A stretch of DNA of 64,000 nt from an uncultured Acetatifactor sp. (GTDB lineage: Bacteria; Bacillota; Clostridia; Lachnospirales; Lachnospiraceae). Position numbers and translations under genes: made by a program. The notes under the pieces were generated by a model. The model had not been told where the DNA came from and made no database searches. It saw only the letters and a list, made by a program, of their open reading frames with translations. This document shows, in pieces, positions 48,109-56,344 of this stretch (position 1 is the first letter of the stretch; every line of letters starts with the position of its first letter). The stretch spans positions 1 through 64,000 of the forward strand of contig CAJUCE010000027.1 in the NCBI GenBank assembly GCA_910584865.1, given 5' to 3'.

Positions 48109-49962
48109 ATGCTGAAACGAGAAAATGCGCAGGAGCAGGAAATCAGGAACAATGCCCTGCTGAACGTTATCACCCCGGTAGGGCTGGGATTTTCCAAGAA
48201 CAGCCTTGACCTGGGAGAAAATATGGGAAAGGTGTACGGGCTTATCCGCTATCCCCAGAAGGTGGAGGTGGAGTGGCTGTCCCGTATCACCAATATTCCG
48301 TCTACCATCGTATCCATTGGATGGAGGCCGGTGGATAATGCCACTTTGATCAATGCCATTTCCCGGAGCGTGGTGCAGCAGAGAGGGATGGCGGAGGGAG
48401 CCAAAGATCCCTTATCCAGACAGCGGGCGGAAAAGGCTGCCGATGATGGGGAAAAGATTATTATGCAGATTGACCGGGAAGGAGAGACGGTGGGGCTGAT
48501 GAGCGTGTCGGTCATGCCCATAGCCAAGGACGAAAAAACTTTCAAAAAAGTGTGCCGCCGTGCGGAGAGCATGGTGAGCGTCATGAAGTGCAAAATGCGG
48601 GTGATCCCCAACCTGCAGAAAGAGAGCTTCCGTCACATTTCCCCGTCCTTCCCCACCAATGCCAAGATTGAGAGCATCCTGCAAAAGATTGTACCGATCT
48701 CCACTTTTGTAGGCGGCTTTCCTTTTGCCAGCAGCGGGTTCAATGACGGGGAGGGGTACTACTTTGCCCAGGATACCAGTGGCGGCCTGGTGATCGTGGA
48801 TACCTGGCGTCGGGGCGGAGACCGCACCAACAGCAACTTTGTCATTATGGGAAATTCCGGTGTGGGGAAATCCACAGCCATCAAACATATCATTCTGTCC
48901 GAGTTTATGAAGGGTACAAAAATCCTTGTAGTAGATCCGGAATCCGAATATAAGGACTTATGCTTCAACCTTAACGGGGACTGGATTAACGCCGTGGGCG
49001 GTTCCGCAGGGGTGATAAATCCCCTGCAGGTACGTCCTTCGCCCCGTGATGACGAGCAGGAGAAGGAGGCAGACCGCCTGTACCGGGATGAGGGGTATGG
49101 GATGAATGACCTGGCTTTGCATATGAAGAACCTGGAAATTTTTTTTAACCTCTATATCCCGTCCATCACGGATATGCAGCGGGCGGTGCTGAAAAAATGT
49201 CTGATTGAACTGTACCGGAATTTTGGCATTGTCTGGGAAACGGACATTACCCTTTTGGGAGCAGAGGACTTCCCTGTGTTCTCTGACCTTTATCAGCTGG
49301 TACAGAAAAAGGCGGAAGAAGAGACCGACCGCCAGGTGTATGCGGATCTGGCATTACTTCTGTATGATATAGCAGAGGGTTCGGACAGCTTTATCTGGAA
49401 TGGGAAGAGCAGCATCAAAGATGGCACAGGCACAGATAACGGCAGCGGTTCCATCATTGTGCTGGACACCAATGCCCTGCAGGAGACCAGCGACCATATC
49501 AAACGGACGCAGTATTTCAATATCCTCACCTGGTGCTGGGAACAGATGAGCCGGAACCGGGAGGAGAGGGTGCTCTTAATCTGTGATGAGGCGTATCTGA
49601 TGATTGACCAGAAAGTCCCCCAGTCCCTTGTGTATCTCAGGAATGTGATGAAGCGGGCCAGGAAGTATGAGGGCGCATTGGCTATCATTTCCCACAGCAT
49701 TGTGGACTTCTTAAGCGAGAGCATCAAGCAGTACGGGCAGGCGCTCCTTGATATCCCCTGCTATAAAGTGCTGATGGGGACGGATGGCAAGAATCTGAAA
49801 GAGACGGCAGACCTTTACGATCTGACAGAAGCGGAGCAGGAACTGTTGCTGGCCAGGAAACGGGGACATGCTCTGTTTATGGTGGGTGCCAAGAGGCTGC
49901 ATATCAGCTTCGAGATCCCGGAATACAAGATGCTCTATATGGGCAGGGCAGGAGGGCGGTAA
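48109..49962 (+). CDS. VirB4-type T4SS ATPase
   Basis: AGGAGGAAC precedes the ATG. The 617-residue ATPase has Walker A MGNSGVGKSTAIKHI (about residue 248), VVDPESEYKDL after it, and Walker B ERVLLICDEAYLMID (about 487). The late SHSIVDFLSESIKQYGQALLD segment is typical of VirB4 and FtsK/HerA-like motors. It energises the conjugation channel. It follows the VirB4-N gene by 58 bases and is followed at once by the C39 peptidase gene. Confidence 0.9.
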   Translation: MLKRENAQEQEIRNNALLNVITPVGLGFSKNSLDLGENMGKVYGLIRYPQKVEVEWLSRITNIPSTIVSIGWRPVDNATLINAISRSVVQQRGMAEGAKDPLSRQRAEKAADDGEKIIMQIDREGETVGLMSVSVMPIAKDEKTFKKVCRRAESMVSVMKCKMRVIPNLQKESFRHISPSFPTNAKIESILQKIVPISTFVGGFPFASSGFNDGEGYYFAQDTSGGLVIVDTWRRGGDRTNSNFVIMGNSGVGKSTAIKHIILSEFMKGTKILVVDPESEYKDLCFNLNGDWINAVGGSAGVINPLQVRPSPRDDEQEKEADRLYRDEGYGMNDLALHMKNLEIFFNLYIPSITDMQRAVLKKCLIELYRNFGIVWETDITLLGAEDFPVFSDLYQLVQKKAEEETDRQVYADLALLLYDIAEGSDSFIWNGKSSIKDGTGTDNGSGSIIVLDTNALQETSDHIKRTQYFNILTWCWEQMSRNREERVLLICDEAYLMIDQKVPQSLVYLRNVMKRARKYEGALAIISHSIVDFLSESIKQYGQALLDIPCYKVLMGTDGKNLKETADLYDLTEAEQELLLARKRGHALFMVGAKRLHISFEIPEYKMLYMGRAGGR

Positions 49963-49963
49963 A

Positions 49964-50791
49964 ATGGCAGTTGACCCGGTAACGGCAAAGATACTGGCCC
50001 AGCTGGCAGTTCAGGCAGCGGCGGATAAGCAGGCGCGGAAGCGTCTGCTTATCGCCATATTGTCGCCTGTGCTGTTTCTGCTGCTTTTGATAGCTTTTAT
50101 CGTCCATCTGCTGACAAGTCCCATTTCCATGTTTGTGGAGTGGGCGCTGGGGGACAGTGAGGTTGCGGCTATCGAATCCTTCCAGCAGGAATACGGATAT
50201 AACCAGAACATAGGAATCTATGATGCGGATTATGTCAGCGGCAGCGGCCAGTCCTATGAGGGCGTGGTGTTTACGGATGTCGGCATGGAGGTGATGTATT
50301 ACAACCAGATGGACGAACGGTGGGCGGATGTGATGTACGGCACGTCCAGCACCATCGGCCAGGGAGGGTGCGGCCCCACATCCATGGCGATTGTGACATC
50401 CACCCTGACCGGGGAGGCTCATGACCCGGTGGAGTTGGCCCAGTGGTCTGTGGCAAACGGACATCGCTGTGAGGGCAACGGTTCCTATCACAGCCTGATT
50501 CCGGCAGCGGCAACGGCCTACGGTTTGTCCTGTGAGAAGAACTTGGATGCCCAGGGGATCGTGGACGCACTCTCTTCCGGAAAGCTGGTGGTAGTGATCA
50601 TGAGCAAAGGCCACTTCACAAGAGGCGGACATTTCATTGTCCTGCGGGGTGTGACCAGTGAGGGGAAGATTCTGGTGGCAGACCCGGCAAGCTATGGCAG
50701 GAGCGAACAGGAATGGGACTTATCTATCATTATGGACGAATCTAACAAGGCGGCAGGTTCCGGCGGCCCTTACTGGGCAATCGGTAGATAA
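49964..50791 (+). CDS. Membrane-anchored C39-like cysteine peptidase (wall hydrolase position)
   Basis: The 275-residue protein has an N-terminal membrane helix (LLIAILSPVLFLLLLIAFIV) and an extracellular papain-like C39 domain. The catalytic Cys is in GQGGCGPTSMAIV (about residue 130), His in GGHFIVLRGV (about 225), and Asp in VADPASYG. In Gram-positive T4SS operons this slot holds the VirB1-like lysozyme/NlpC hydrolase; no lysozyme domain is seen here. Opening the wall or cleaving a surface protein are both possible. The ATG is seven bases after GGAGGG. Confidence 0.8.
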   Translation: MAVDPVTAKILAQLAVQAAADKQARKRLLIAILSPVLFLLLLIAFIVHLLTSPISMFVEWALGDSEVAAIESFQQEYGYNQNIGIYDADYVSGSGQSYEGVVFTDVGMEVMYYNQMDERWADVMYGTSSTIGQGGCGPTSMAIVTSTLTGEAHDPVELAQWSVANGHRCEGNGSYHSLIPAAATAYGLSCEKNLDAQGIVDALSSGKLVVVIMSKGHFTRGGHFIVLRGVTSEGKILVADPASYGRSEQEWDLSIIMDESNKAAGSGGPYWAIGR

Positions 50792-50807
50792 CAGGAGGCA
50801 GAAGGAT

Positions 50808-51812
50808 ATGATTTTATATTTATCATCCACCCAGCATACCAATCTGCTGGATTTTACCGGCTTTTATGAGCCGGATAGCGAGATGCCCGTTAAGAAGATG
50901 GTGGGGAATTTTGTACTGAAACAGTTCGTGGTCTATGATATGCGGAGTTTCGCTCACTTTACGGATGTGGTGCTTGACCGCCCCGCTTTTGGGGACACGG
51001 ACGAGGAATTTGCACAGGCTATTGAGGAATTTCTCACCATGTATTCCGCAAGGGTGACGGTAATCTGCGAGGGGCTTACACAGGCTGACCCGCTGTTCCG
51101 GGCGTTGCTTGACAGCGGTGTGGGGAATATCGTGTGTGATACGGAGATTGGGGAGATCCAGCAGGAGATCAGGGAGTGCCTGTGCGACCAGGGCATGACA
51201 AGGTATGCGGCAAAGGAAAGGCCGGCCAGAGCGGGAGGACAGGAGCATTACCGGTTTGACTGTAGGAATGTGGTGGTGGCCGTGATTGGTTCCCAGTCCA
51301 GGATTGGAACTACCACCGTAGCCATGGGACTAAGTGCATGGCTGGCCCGTGTGGGTGCGTCCGTGTGCTATGTGGAGGCCCATGCGGGCGGACATCTGGC
51401 GGCTCTGGCCCGTGGGTATGAGATGGAGGCAGAAGAGGGCGGCTGGCAGTTTGAAGGGGTACATTACCGGAGTACAGAGCCACAGGAGGACGTGAATTTT
51501 GTGGTGTACGACCTGGGGAGCAACCTTGCAGAGAAACGGGAATTGCTGGAAAGGGCAGATATTAAATTGCTGGTATGTGGCACGAAGCCTTATGAGTTAG
51601 GTTTCACCGTCCGCCTGCAGGCATCCCTTGCGGGCATCCATGCGTACCTGCTCTGTCCCTTTGTGGCAGAGGGAATGAAGGACGATCTGGCCGAGGCTTT
51701 GCAGAACGATTACCACGGAGTGATGTTTTCGGAGTACCAGCCGGAACTGACGGACAGTGACTGTAATGGGAAACAGTATAGGAATTTGATTGCAAGATAT
51801 ATCGCGGGTTGA
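50808..51812 (+). CDS. ParA/TadZ-like protein lacking the Walker lysine
   Basis: The 334-residue protein has an N-terminal receiver-like half and then VVVAVIGSQSRIGTTTVAMGLSAW at about residue 155. This is a MinD/TadZ Walker A in which both signature lysines are missing (Ser and Ile in their place, Arg between). VVYDLGSNLAEKRELLERAD marks the Walker B region. The fold is kept, but ATP hydrolysis is doubtful. It is a second TadZ/CpaE-like protein of the element and may be a localising scaffold. The start follows AGGAGGCAGAAGG. Confidence 0.65.
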   Translation: MILYLSSTQHTNLLDFTGFYEPDSEMPVKKMVGNFVLKQFVVYDMRSFAHFTDVVLDRPAFGDTDEEFAQAIEEFLTMYSARVTVICEGLTQADPLFRALLDSGVGNIVCDTEIGEIQQEIRECLCDQGMTRYAAKERPARAGGQEHYRFDCRNVVVAVIGSQSRIGTTTVAMGLSAWLARVGASVCYVEAHAGGHLAALARGYEMEAEEGGWQFEGVHYRSTEPQEDVNFVVYDLGSNLAEKRELLERADIKLLVCGTKPYELGFTVRLQASLAGIHAYLLCPFVAEGMKDDLAEALQNDYHGVMFSEYQPELTDSDCNGKQYRNLIARYIAG

Positions 51813-51967
51813 AAAAATGTCAGCGCGTGGTTTTGAGAGGAACGGGGAATCGAAACCAACTGATTTTACTGTAACAGAAAGCAAAAGGGGAGCCATGCAG
51901 GGGAAGGAAGATACCGGCATGGCTCTTTCATATTGATAGAAGAGATTTCGGGCAGGAGGAATTTGGA

Positions 51968-52669
51968 ATGATGACAAAACAGGCGGAACTGAAAAAACAG
52001 GCATATGCAAGCACGCTGAAAAGCCGTGCATTATCGGTGTTGATCTATCTGATTGACCGCTCCAATAAGGAGCTGACCTGCTTTCCGGCCATTCCTACTA
52101 TGGCGGAGCAGCTGCATATTTCGGTCTCTACCGTGAAGCGTGCCCTGCATGAACTGCTGGATGCCGGATATATCAAAAAGGATGCCCGTTTCAGGGAGAA
52201 GAATAAAGGGCAGACCAGCAACCTGTATACGCTTGTTTTGTTGGAAAGAAAGCCGACACCGGATGGCGGACAGGATTTTGATTGTGATAAACATGCAGGA
52301 ATGGAACCGTCTGGAGAGATTGCAAAAACGAAAGAGGATGGAGAAGAACAGGAGATGTGCCAGGTGGAGCATATCAGCTTTGATACTATAAAAGAGCAAA
52401 ACAGAGAAGCTGAAAAACAGCAGGAGAGAAAACAGGATCAGGAGAATAGAGAGTATTGTATAACAATTCCGGAAAGTCAGGGTAAGGAAGTAAAGAACGC
52501 ACCTAGCCATAGAGAAGCCCCAGTTTCGTGGCTGGAGAGTAGTTTATATCATTTTGTCAGGGGATTAAAGAATAAAAGAAATACTGGTTGTTCTGTATAT
52601 GAAGAGATATTGTATATGTTTGCTTTCTTTTTATGGACGGGGGAGGGGGCCAGTTTGGTGCCCCCTTAA
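51968..52669 (+). CDS. Helix-turn-helix protein (HTH_36-type, replication or regulatory)
   Basis: GCAGGAGGAATTTGG precedes the ATG. Residues 15-70 form a winged HTH: SRALSVLIYLIDRSNKELTCF, TMAEQLHISVSTVKRALHELLDAGYI. The centre is Glu/Gln-rich and disordered (residues 110-165). The end (LYHFVRGLKNKR...) differs in composition, and the last codons lie inside a GC-rich hairpin. Such proteins are common near the ends of Clostridial conjugative elements as initiator-like or regulatory factors. Confidence 0.75.
   Translation: MMTKQAELKKQAYASTLKSRALSVLIYLIDRSNKELTCFPAIPTMAEQLHISVSTVKRALHELLDAGYIKKDARFREKNKGQTSNLYTLVLLERKPTPDGGQDFDCDKHAGMEPSGEIAKTKEDGEEQEMCQVEHISFDTIKEQNREAEKQQERKQDQENREYCITIPESQGKEVKNAPSHREAPVSWLESSLYHFVRGLKNKRNTGCSVYEEILYMFAFFLWTGEGASLVPP
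52644..52666. repeat. GC-rich hairpin over the stop codon of the HTH gene
   Basis: AGGGGGC (52644-52650) pairs with GCCCCCT (52660-52666), immediately before the TAA. The run of relics that follows makes this a candidate end of the element backbone as well as a terminator-like structure. Confidence 0.5.
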
Positions 52670-52753
52670 ACTATTCATTTTAACAGATCTGAAACAGCGA
52701 AAAAAAGGTAGTATATTTAGAAACCTATATTCTGTGAGAGATAATCAATTATA

Positions 52754-52879
52754 TGTACGGGCATCTTCAAAGGCGGCAGGTATAAGGAGTTACAGCAGGA
52801 GATAGACAGCCTTGGCATTCAGATTTCCAAGGCGAGGCAGCAAAGGATGGGAAGATGGCATCTGGCATCTGCCCGGTAA
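52754..52879 (+). pseudogene. Relic coding fragment (coiled-coil end of an unknown protein)
   Basis: An uninterrupted frame reads GIFKGGRYKELQQEIDSLGI then QISKARQQRMGRWHLASAR and a stop, with no start or ribosome site. It looks like the helical C-terminal end of a recombinase- or transposase-like protein, but the family is not certain. It lies in the 260-base gap after the HTH gene, which otherwise holds no gene. Confidence 0.35.
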
Positions 52880-52929
52880 CTTCCATAGTGGAGCGAACAG
52901 GAGTGGGGGCATAGAGGATATAGAGAACC

Positions 52930-53175
52930 TTGCCGTATCTCAATGACCCGTATTTGGAGGCATTAGCCCATAGGATAATCAGAAAGTTACAGAACATGAC
53001 CGATAAAGAATTTGAGCGGCTTGCTTTCACCTTTTTTGATGGATTATTGAGGGATGGAAAAAGAGATTTTTGCAAAACTGTTCCTTCAGCAGTTGAAATG
53101 TTGGACAGTATGTTAGAAAATAAGATAATATGTCAAAAGTTTTCTGCGCAGGAAAGGACTTATTATGGAAGATAA
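52930..53175 (+). CDS. Small hypothetical protein, 81 aa
   Basis: The frame PYLNDPYLEALAHRIIRKLQ, NMTDKEFERLAFTFFDGLLR is protein-like and acidic-helical, but the TTG start at 52930 has no good ribosome site. An ATG at 52996 would give a shorter product. It overlaps the next gene by 11 bases. It may be a 5'-truncated gene now joined to relic sequence. Confidence 0.4.
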   Translation: MPYLNDPYLEALAHRIIRKLQNMTDKEFERLAFTFFDGLLRDGKRDFCKTVPSAVEMLDSMLENKIICQKFSAQERTYYGR

Positions 53176-53395
53176 AACATTATATTTTATGCGTAAACTA
53201 ATTGATGAAGATATCAATGGCTTTGATGATAAGAAATTTGAATCAGAACAAAAATATGCTGCGATGTTTGGCCACAGAGTGCCAAGAGAGATGTTCCCGC
53301 CGGGCATATCCGAGGATGAAATCATGAAAGCTGTAGAAAGCTGTGTTCAAAATCAAAAAGACGAATTGATGAAAATATTGGGTGTAAAGGAATAG
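53165..53395 (+). CDS. Small hypothetical protein, 76 aa
   Basis: The ATG at 53165 lies within the end of the preceding ORF, after AGGAAAGGA. The protein is acidic and helical (MEDKTLYFMRKLIDEDINGF; AAMFGHRVPREMFPPGISED) and soluble. It forms a probable pair with the 81-residue ORF. I see no toxin or antitoxin motif. The following 200 bases to 53600 hold only a promoter. Confidence 0.5.
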   Translation: MEDKTLYFMRKLIDEDINGFDDKKFESEQKYAAMFGHRVPREMFPPGISEDEIMKAVESCVQNQKDELMKILGVKE

Positions 53396-53497
53396 GAGGG
53401 TAAAACTCCATTTGCGAAACGAACAGAGTCCGTATTACGGTTATTGCATGGATGTTTACCTGTTACCGGAACGGAGCGAACAGCAAGCGGCAGTTTA

Positions 53498-53526
53498 TTG
53501 AACGCTGGCTGGCTTTGTGCTATACT
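53498..53526 (+). promoter_or_regulatory. Sigma-A promoter of the two-component system (TTGAAC-17-TATACT)
   Basis: TTGAAC (53498-53503) and TATACT (53521-53526) have ideal 17-base spacing and lie 75 bases before the response regulator start. Confidence 0.7.
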
Positions 53527-53600
53527 TTAGCAGGAACAATTCAGCCGATCAGATACACAGGTATGCTTTGGCCAGCTGTTCATGAGGAGGCAACCCCAAA

Positions 53601-54347
53601 ATGATAAACATAGCGATCGTGGACGATAATACAGCATTTTTGCAGGAGATGAAGCAGGATATAGAAGCCTGCAAAGAATTTACAGCAGATATGGTCTGTG
53701 ACACTTATTGCAGCGGCGCCGATTTCCTGCAGGCAGACTGTGGGGCATACCAGCTGGCCATCCTGGACATGCAGATGGCGGGAATGGGCGGATATGAGAC
53801 GGCGCGGAAGCTGAGGGAAAAGAATGAGAATGCCGTGATTGCCTTTGTATCCGGGGTGGTTCTGCCGGAGCCGGAGCATTTCCGGGTACAGCCCTACCGC
53901 TACCTGTTAAAAAGCGCGGACATAGACGAGAGAATGCGGGATATCGGGGAACTTCTGCTGGAAACGAAACGGCGCAGCCGCAGGGAGATGGCGGAAGTGG
54001 CCAGCGACGGGGAGGCACGGCGTGTCCCTGTGGGAAGTATTCTTTACATTGAAAAGACAAAGAGGGGAAGCCGGCTCACTGTAGAAGCCGGCACTGCGGG
54101 GGGCAGGAAGACGCTGCAGAGCAACGAGCGGCTGGAGGATTGGTACGCGCAGCTTTGCACACAGGGCTTTGAGTACGCCCACACCAGCTATATCGTGAAT
54201 CTGAGAGCCGTCACAAAAATCATGCAGAACGAGCTGACCATGAGCAATGGGGACAGGCTGGGGATCAGCAGGACCTGCAGCAAAAAATTCCACCAGAGCT
54301 TTTCCATGTATTTCCATAAAAAGTATAAGAGAGGGGCGGAGGAATGA
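53601..54347 (+). CDS. LytTR-family response regulator (AgrA-like)
   Basis: The 248-residue protein has a receiver domain with acidic pocket VDDN, phospho-acceptor AILDMQMAGMGGYE (about residue 56) and switch residues. A LytTR DNA-binding domain follows: VPVGSILYIEKTKRGSRLTVE, FEYAHTSYIVNLRAVTKIM, GDRLGISRTCSKKFHQSF. It should be phosphorylated by the kinase encoded next and bind direct repeats. Its stop overlaps the kinase start by ATGA. GGAGG lies ten bases upstream. Confidence 0.92.
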   Translation: MINIAIVDDNTAFLQEMKQDIEACKEFTADMVCDTYCSGADFLQADCGAYQLAILDMQMAGMGGYETARKLREKNENAVIAFVSGVVLPEPEHFRVQPYRYLLKSADIDERMRDIGELLLETKRRSRREMAEVASDGEARRVPVGSILYIEKTKRGSRLTVEAGTAGGRKTLQSNERLEDWYAQLCTQGFEYAHTSYIVNLRAVTKIMQNELTMSNGDRLGISRTCSKKFHQSFSMYFHKKYKRGAEE

Positions 54348-55696
54348 TGGAGGCTGTCATGAGCGTTATATTGAAATTCGGCGGCACTCTGTTTGTGCAT
54401 CTGGTTTTTTATGATTTTTTCAGGGATCAGCTAAAATTCAGGGTGCGGGACCGGAAGCTGCGTTTTTTGATCCTGCTGTTATGTGCGGTAGCCCTCAGGC
54501 TGGTCAATTCCTTTGACAGCAGGCTGATAAACCTGCTCTTTGGATTGCCGGTTCTGTTGATGCCGGTTCTGCTGATTTTTAAGGACGACCATAGGAAAGA
54601 GGCATTTCTGCTCCTGATCGGCGGGGCGGTAGCGTTGTTCTCAGAGCTTGTAATTGAGCTTTTCTTTGCCCAAATCCCATTCTGGCAGCTGATCAGGGAA
54701 GATCTTCATTATACCTGGGAAGCGGAAAAATATATGATGGGAACCCTTTCTTACATACCGTGTTGGTTTGTGCTGCATGGACTGAAAATCTGTTTCCTCG
54801 GCACACAGTATAAGATGCGGGAGCATTTTCCGCTGTCTTTTGTGATTCTGCCGCTTTCCACGGCGCTGATCTATCTTGGGATTTCCTTTGGAAATGATGG
54901 CGCCGTATGGGCGCAGTACAGTCTGAAATTCGGGCTTTTCATTCTGCCGCTGGCAAACGTGCTGCTTTTTTACACAATCAACAAACTGTTTTTTGTCAGC
55001 GAGAAAAGCAGGGAGCAGCAGCTTGCCAGGCAGCAGGATGCGCTGCAGCAAAGGTACTATAAGCATCTGGAAGAAATCGACCTGGGGCACAGGCGGTATG
55101 CCCACGACCTGAAAAACTGTATGGTTTCCATAGCCGCGCTGGCAGCAGACGGAGGAAACGAGGAGATTTTAAGCCTGCTGGGGGATATGGAAGTGGAGCT
55201 GGACACCCTGACCGGAAAGCGCTATACATCCAGTCCTGTCCTGAATGCCATTCTCTGGGAAAAGTCCGCTCTGGCTGACAGACAGGGCGTCCGGATGGAT
55301 ATTACGGCGGAGGAAAATCCCGGATGGGCATGTATCCCGGGGAAGGATCTGATCGTCATGGCAGGCAATCTTCTGGACAATGCCATTGAGGCGGCAAGGC
55401 AGTGCGCCCATGGCAGCGTCCATGCGGCGATGCATGCGCAGGAGCATTTTCTGGTGATGGAGGTGGAAAATACATGTATCAACACACCGGCTGCCAATGG
55501 AAAAGTAAAACATATCCTGCCTGCTTCCACGAAGCCGGACGCTGAAAATCATGGTTTTGGAATTGCAAACGTGCGGGATACCGCGCAAAAATATGGAGGG
55601 CTGCTTTATATAGAACAGAACGGGAACCATTTTACCGCGATACTTACCATCGCAAAATCCTGTCTTGCCAGATACAACGGAACTGTAGAAAAATAA
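54344..55696 (+). CDS. AgrC-like GHKL sensor histidine kinase
   Basis: The 450-residue protein has six to seven N-terminal membrane helices (residues 1-220) and a coiled-coil. The DHp helix holds the phospho-accepting His in GHRRYAHDLKNCM (about 260). The ATPase has N box AGNLLDNAIEAAR (about 345) and G box HGFGIANVRDTA. This is the HPK10/AgrC class that senses peptides. No agrB or agrD gene is seen nearby, so the ligand is unknown. It is translationally coupled to the regulator. Confidence 0.9.
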   Translation: MMEAVMSVILKFGGTLFVHLVFYDFFRDQLKFRVRDRKLRFLILLLCAVALRLVNSFDSRLINLLFGLPVLLMPVLLIFKDDHRKEAFLLLIGGAVALFSELVIELFFAQIPFWQLIREDLHYTWEAEKYMMGTLSYIPCWFVLHGLKICFLGTQYKMREHFPLSFVILPLSTALIYLGISFGNDGAVWAQYSLKFGLFILPLANVLLFYTINKLFFVSEKSREQQLARQQDALQQRYYKHLEEIDLGHRRYAHDLKNCMVSIAALAADGGNEEILSLLGDMEVELDTLTGKRYTSSPVLNAILWEKSALADRQGVRMDITAEENPGWACIPGKDLIVMAGNLLDNAIEAARQCAHGSVHAAMHAQEHFLVMEVENTCINTPAANGKVKHILPASTKPDAENHGFGIANVRDTAQKYGGLLYIEQNGNHFTAILTIAKSCLARYNGTVEK

Positions 55697-55777
55697 CGAA
55701 AACAGTTCCGTGGACAGGATGCACAGATATACAGCGGTACGAAATGACACGTGAGATGACAATGATCGCCCCCGAAA

Positions 55778-55807
55778 TGCCGATTTTGCCGATTTATGTG
55801 CCGATTT
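55778..55807 (+). promoter_or_regulatory. Triple TGCCGATTT repeat: candidate LytTR operator
   Basis: TGCCGATTT is present at 55778-55786, 55787-55795 and 55799-55807. The last two start 12 bases apart, like AgrA-type paired sites. The array ends 13 bases before the -35 box of the next promoter. Regulation by the adjacent LytTR protein is inferred. Confidence 0.55.
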
Positions 55808-55820
55808 GGACGGGGCGCTT

Positions 55821-55848
55821 TTGCGTGGCAGTCTGGCAGTGCTATAAT
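55821..55848 (+). promoter_or_regulatory. Promoter of the 125-aa gene (TTGCGT-16-TATAAT)
   Basis: A consensus TATAAT at 55843-55848 has TTGCGT 16 bases upstream (55821-55826). The weak -35 box fits an activator-dependent promoter beside the triple repeat. Confidence 0.6.
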
Positions 55849-55861
55849 CAGACATATAGAT

Positions 55862-55889
55862 GCCCGGAGTCTCAAGGGAGATTCCGGGC
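55862..55889 (+). promoter_or_regulatory. 5'-leader hairpin
   Basis: GCCCGGA (55862-55868) pairs with TCCGGGC (55883-55889), and an inner TCTC/GAGA extends the stem. It lies between the promoter and ATG 55924 and may protect or regulate the transcript. Confidence 0.5.
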
Positions 55890-55923
55890 GATTATGATTA
55901 TGCAGATATGGAGGATTCAGGAA

Positions 55924-56301
55924 ATGAATGAACAAAAGTTGGAAAAGCAGAGGCGGAATCTTGTGGACAGGGGCATATTATCGCCGGATGAAAAACTATA
56001 TGGCAGCAGCACGATCAATTATACGGAGAAGCTGGTCGGAAGAATCGAAACATGGAAGCGGGGCGGCGTGGCAATCTTTACGGACCGGCAGATCATTCTC
56101 ACCAAGGGATTTTCATGCGAATACATCCATATTCCTTACAGCTGTATTAAGGAACTGGGAAAATGCAATCAGGGATTTTTTCCGATAGGGATGGTGATTA
56201 CCTATGAAAACAGGGAAAGCGGGGAAATCGTGACAGAAAAGATCTCGCTGGGGAAAAGAAAGAAATGGCTGCAGATCATATCGGAAAAAACAGGATTATA
56301 G
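55924..56301 (+). CDS. Hypothetical PH/GRAM-like small protein, 125 aa
   Basis: The N-terminal 30 residues are polar (EQKLEKQRRNLVDRGILSPD). They are followed by a beta-rich domain with VAIFTDRQIILTKGFSCEYI and a hydrophobic MVITYENRESGEIV, reminiscent of bacterial PH (bPH_2) or GRAM folds. There is no membrane helix. The promoter architecture makes it the likely target of the neighbouring two-component system. Confidence 0.6.
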   Translation: MNEQKLEKQRRNLVDRGILSPDEKLYGSSTINYTEKLVGRIETWKRGGVAIFTDRQIILTKGFSCEYIHIPYSCIKELGKCNQGFFPIGMVITYENRESGEIVTEKISLGKRKKWLQIISEKTGL

Positions 56302-56344
56302 CTTTCCAGTGGTAAGGATTCTAAGGATCTGCAGACAGACGATT

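Noticed and set aside
55744..55923. Extension of the 125-aa gene upstream to ATG 55744, or a separate AgrD-like peptide
   Set aside because: The region contains the promoter, operator-like repeats and leader hairpin; no AgrD-type Cys-thiolactone motif or AgrB gene is present.
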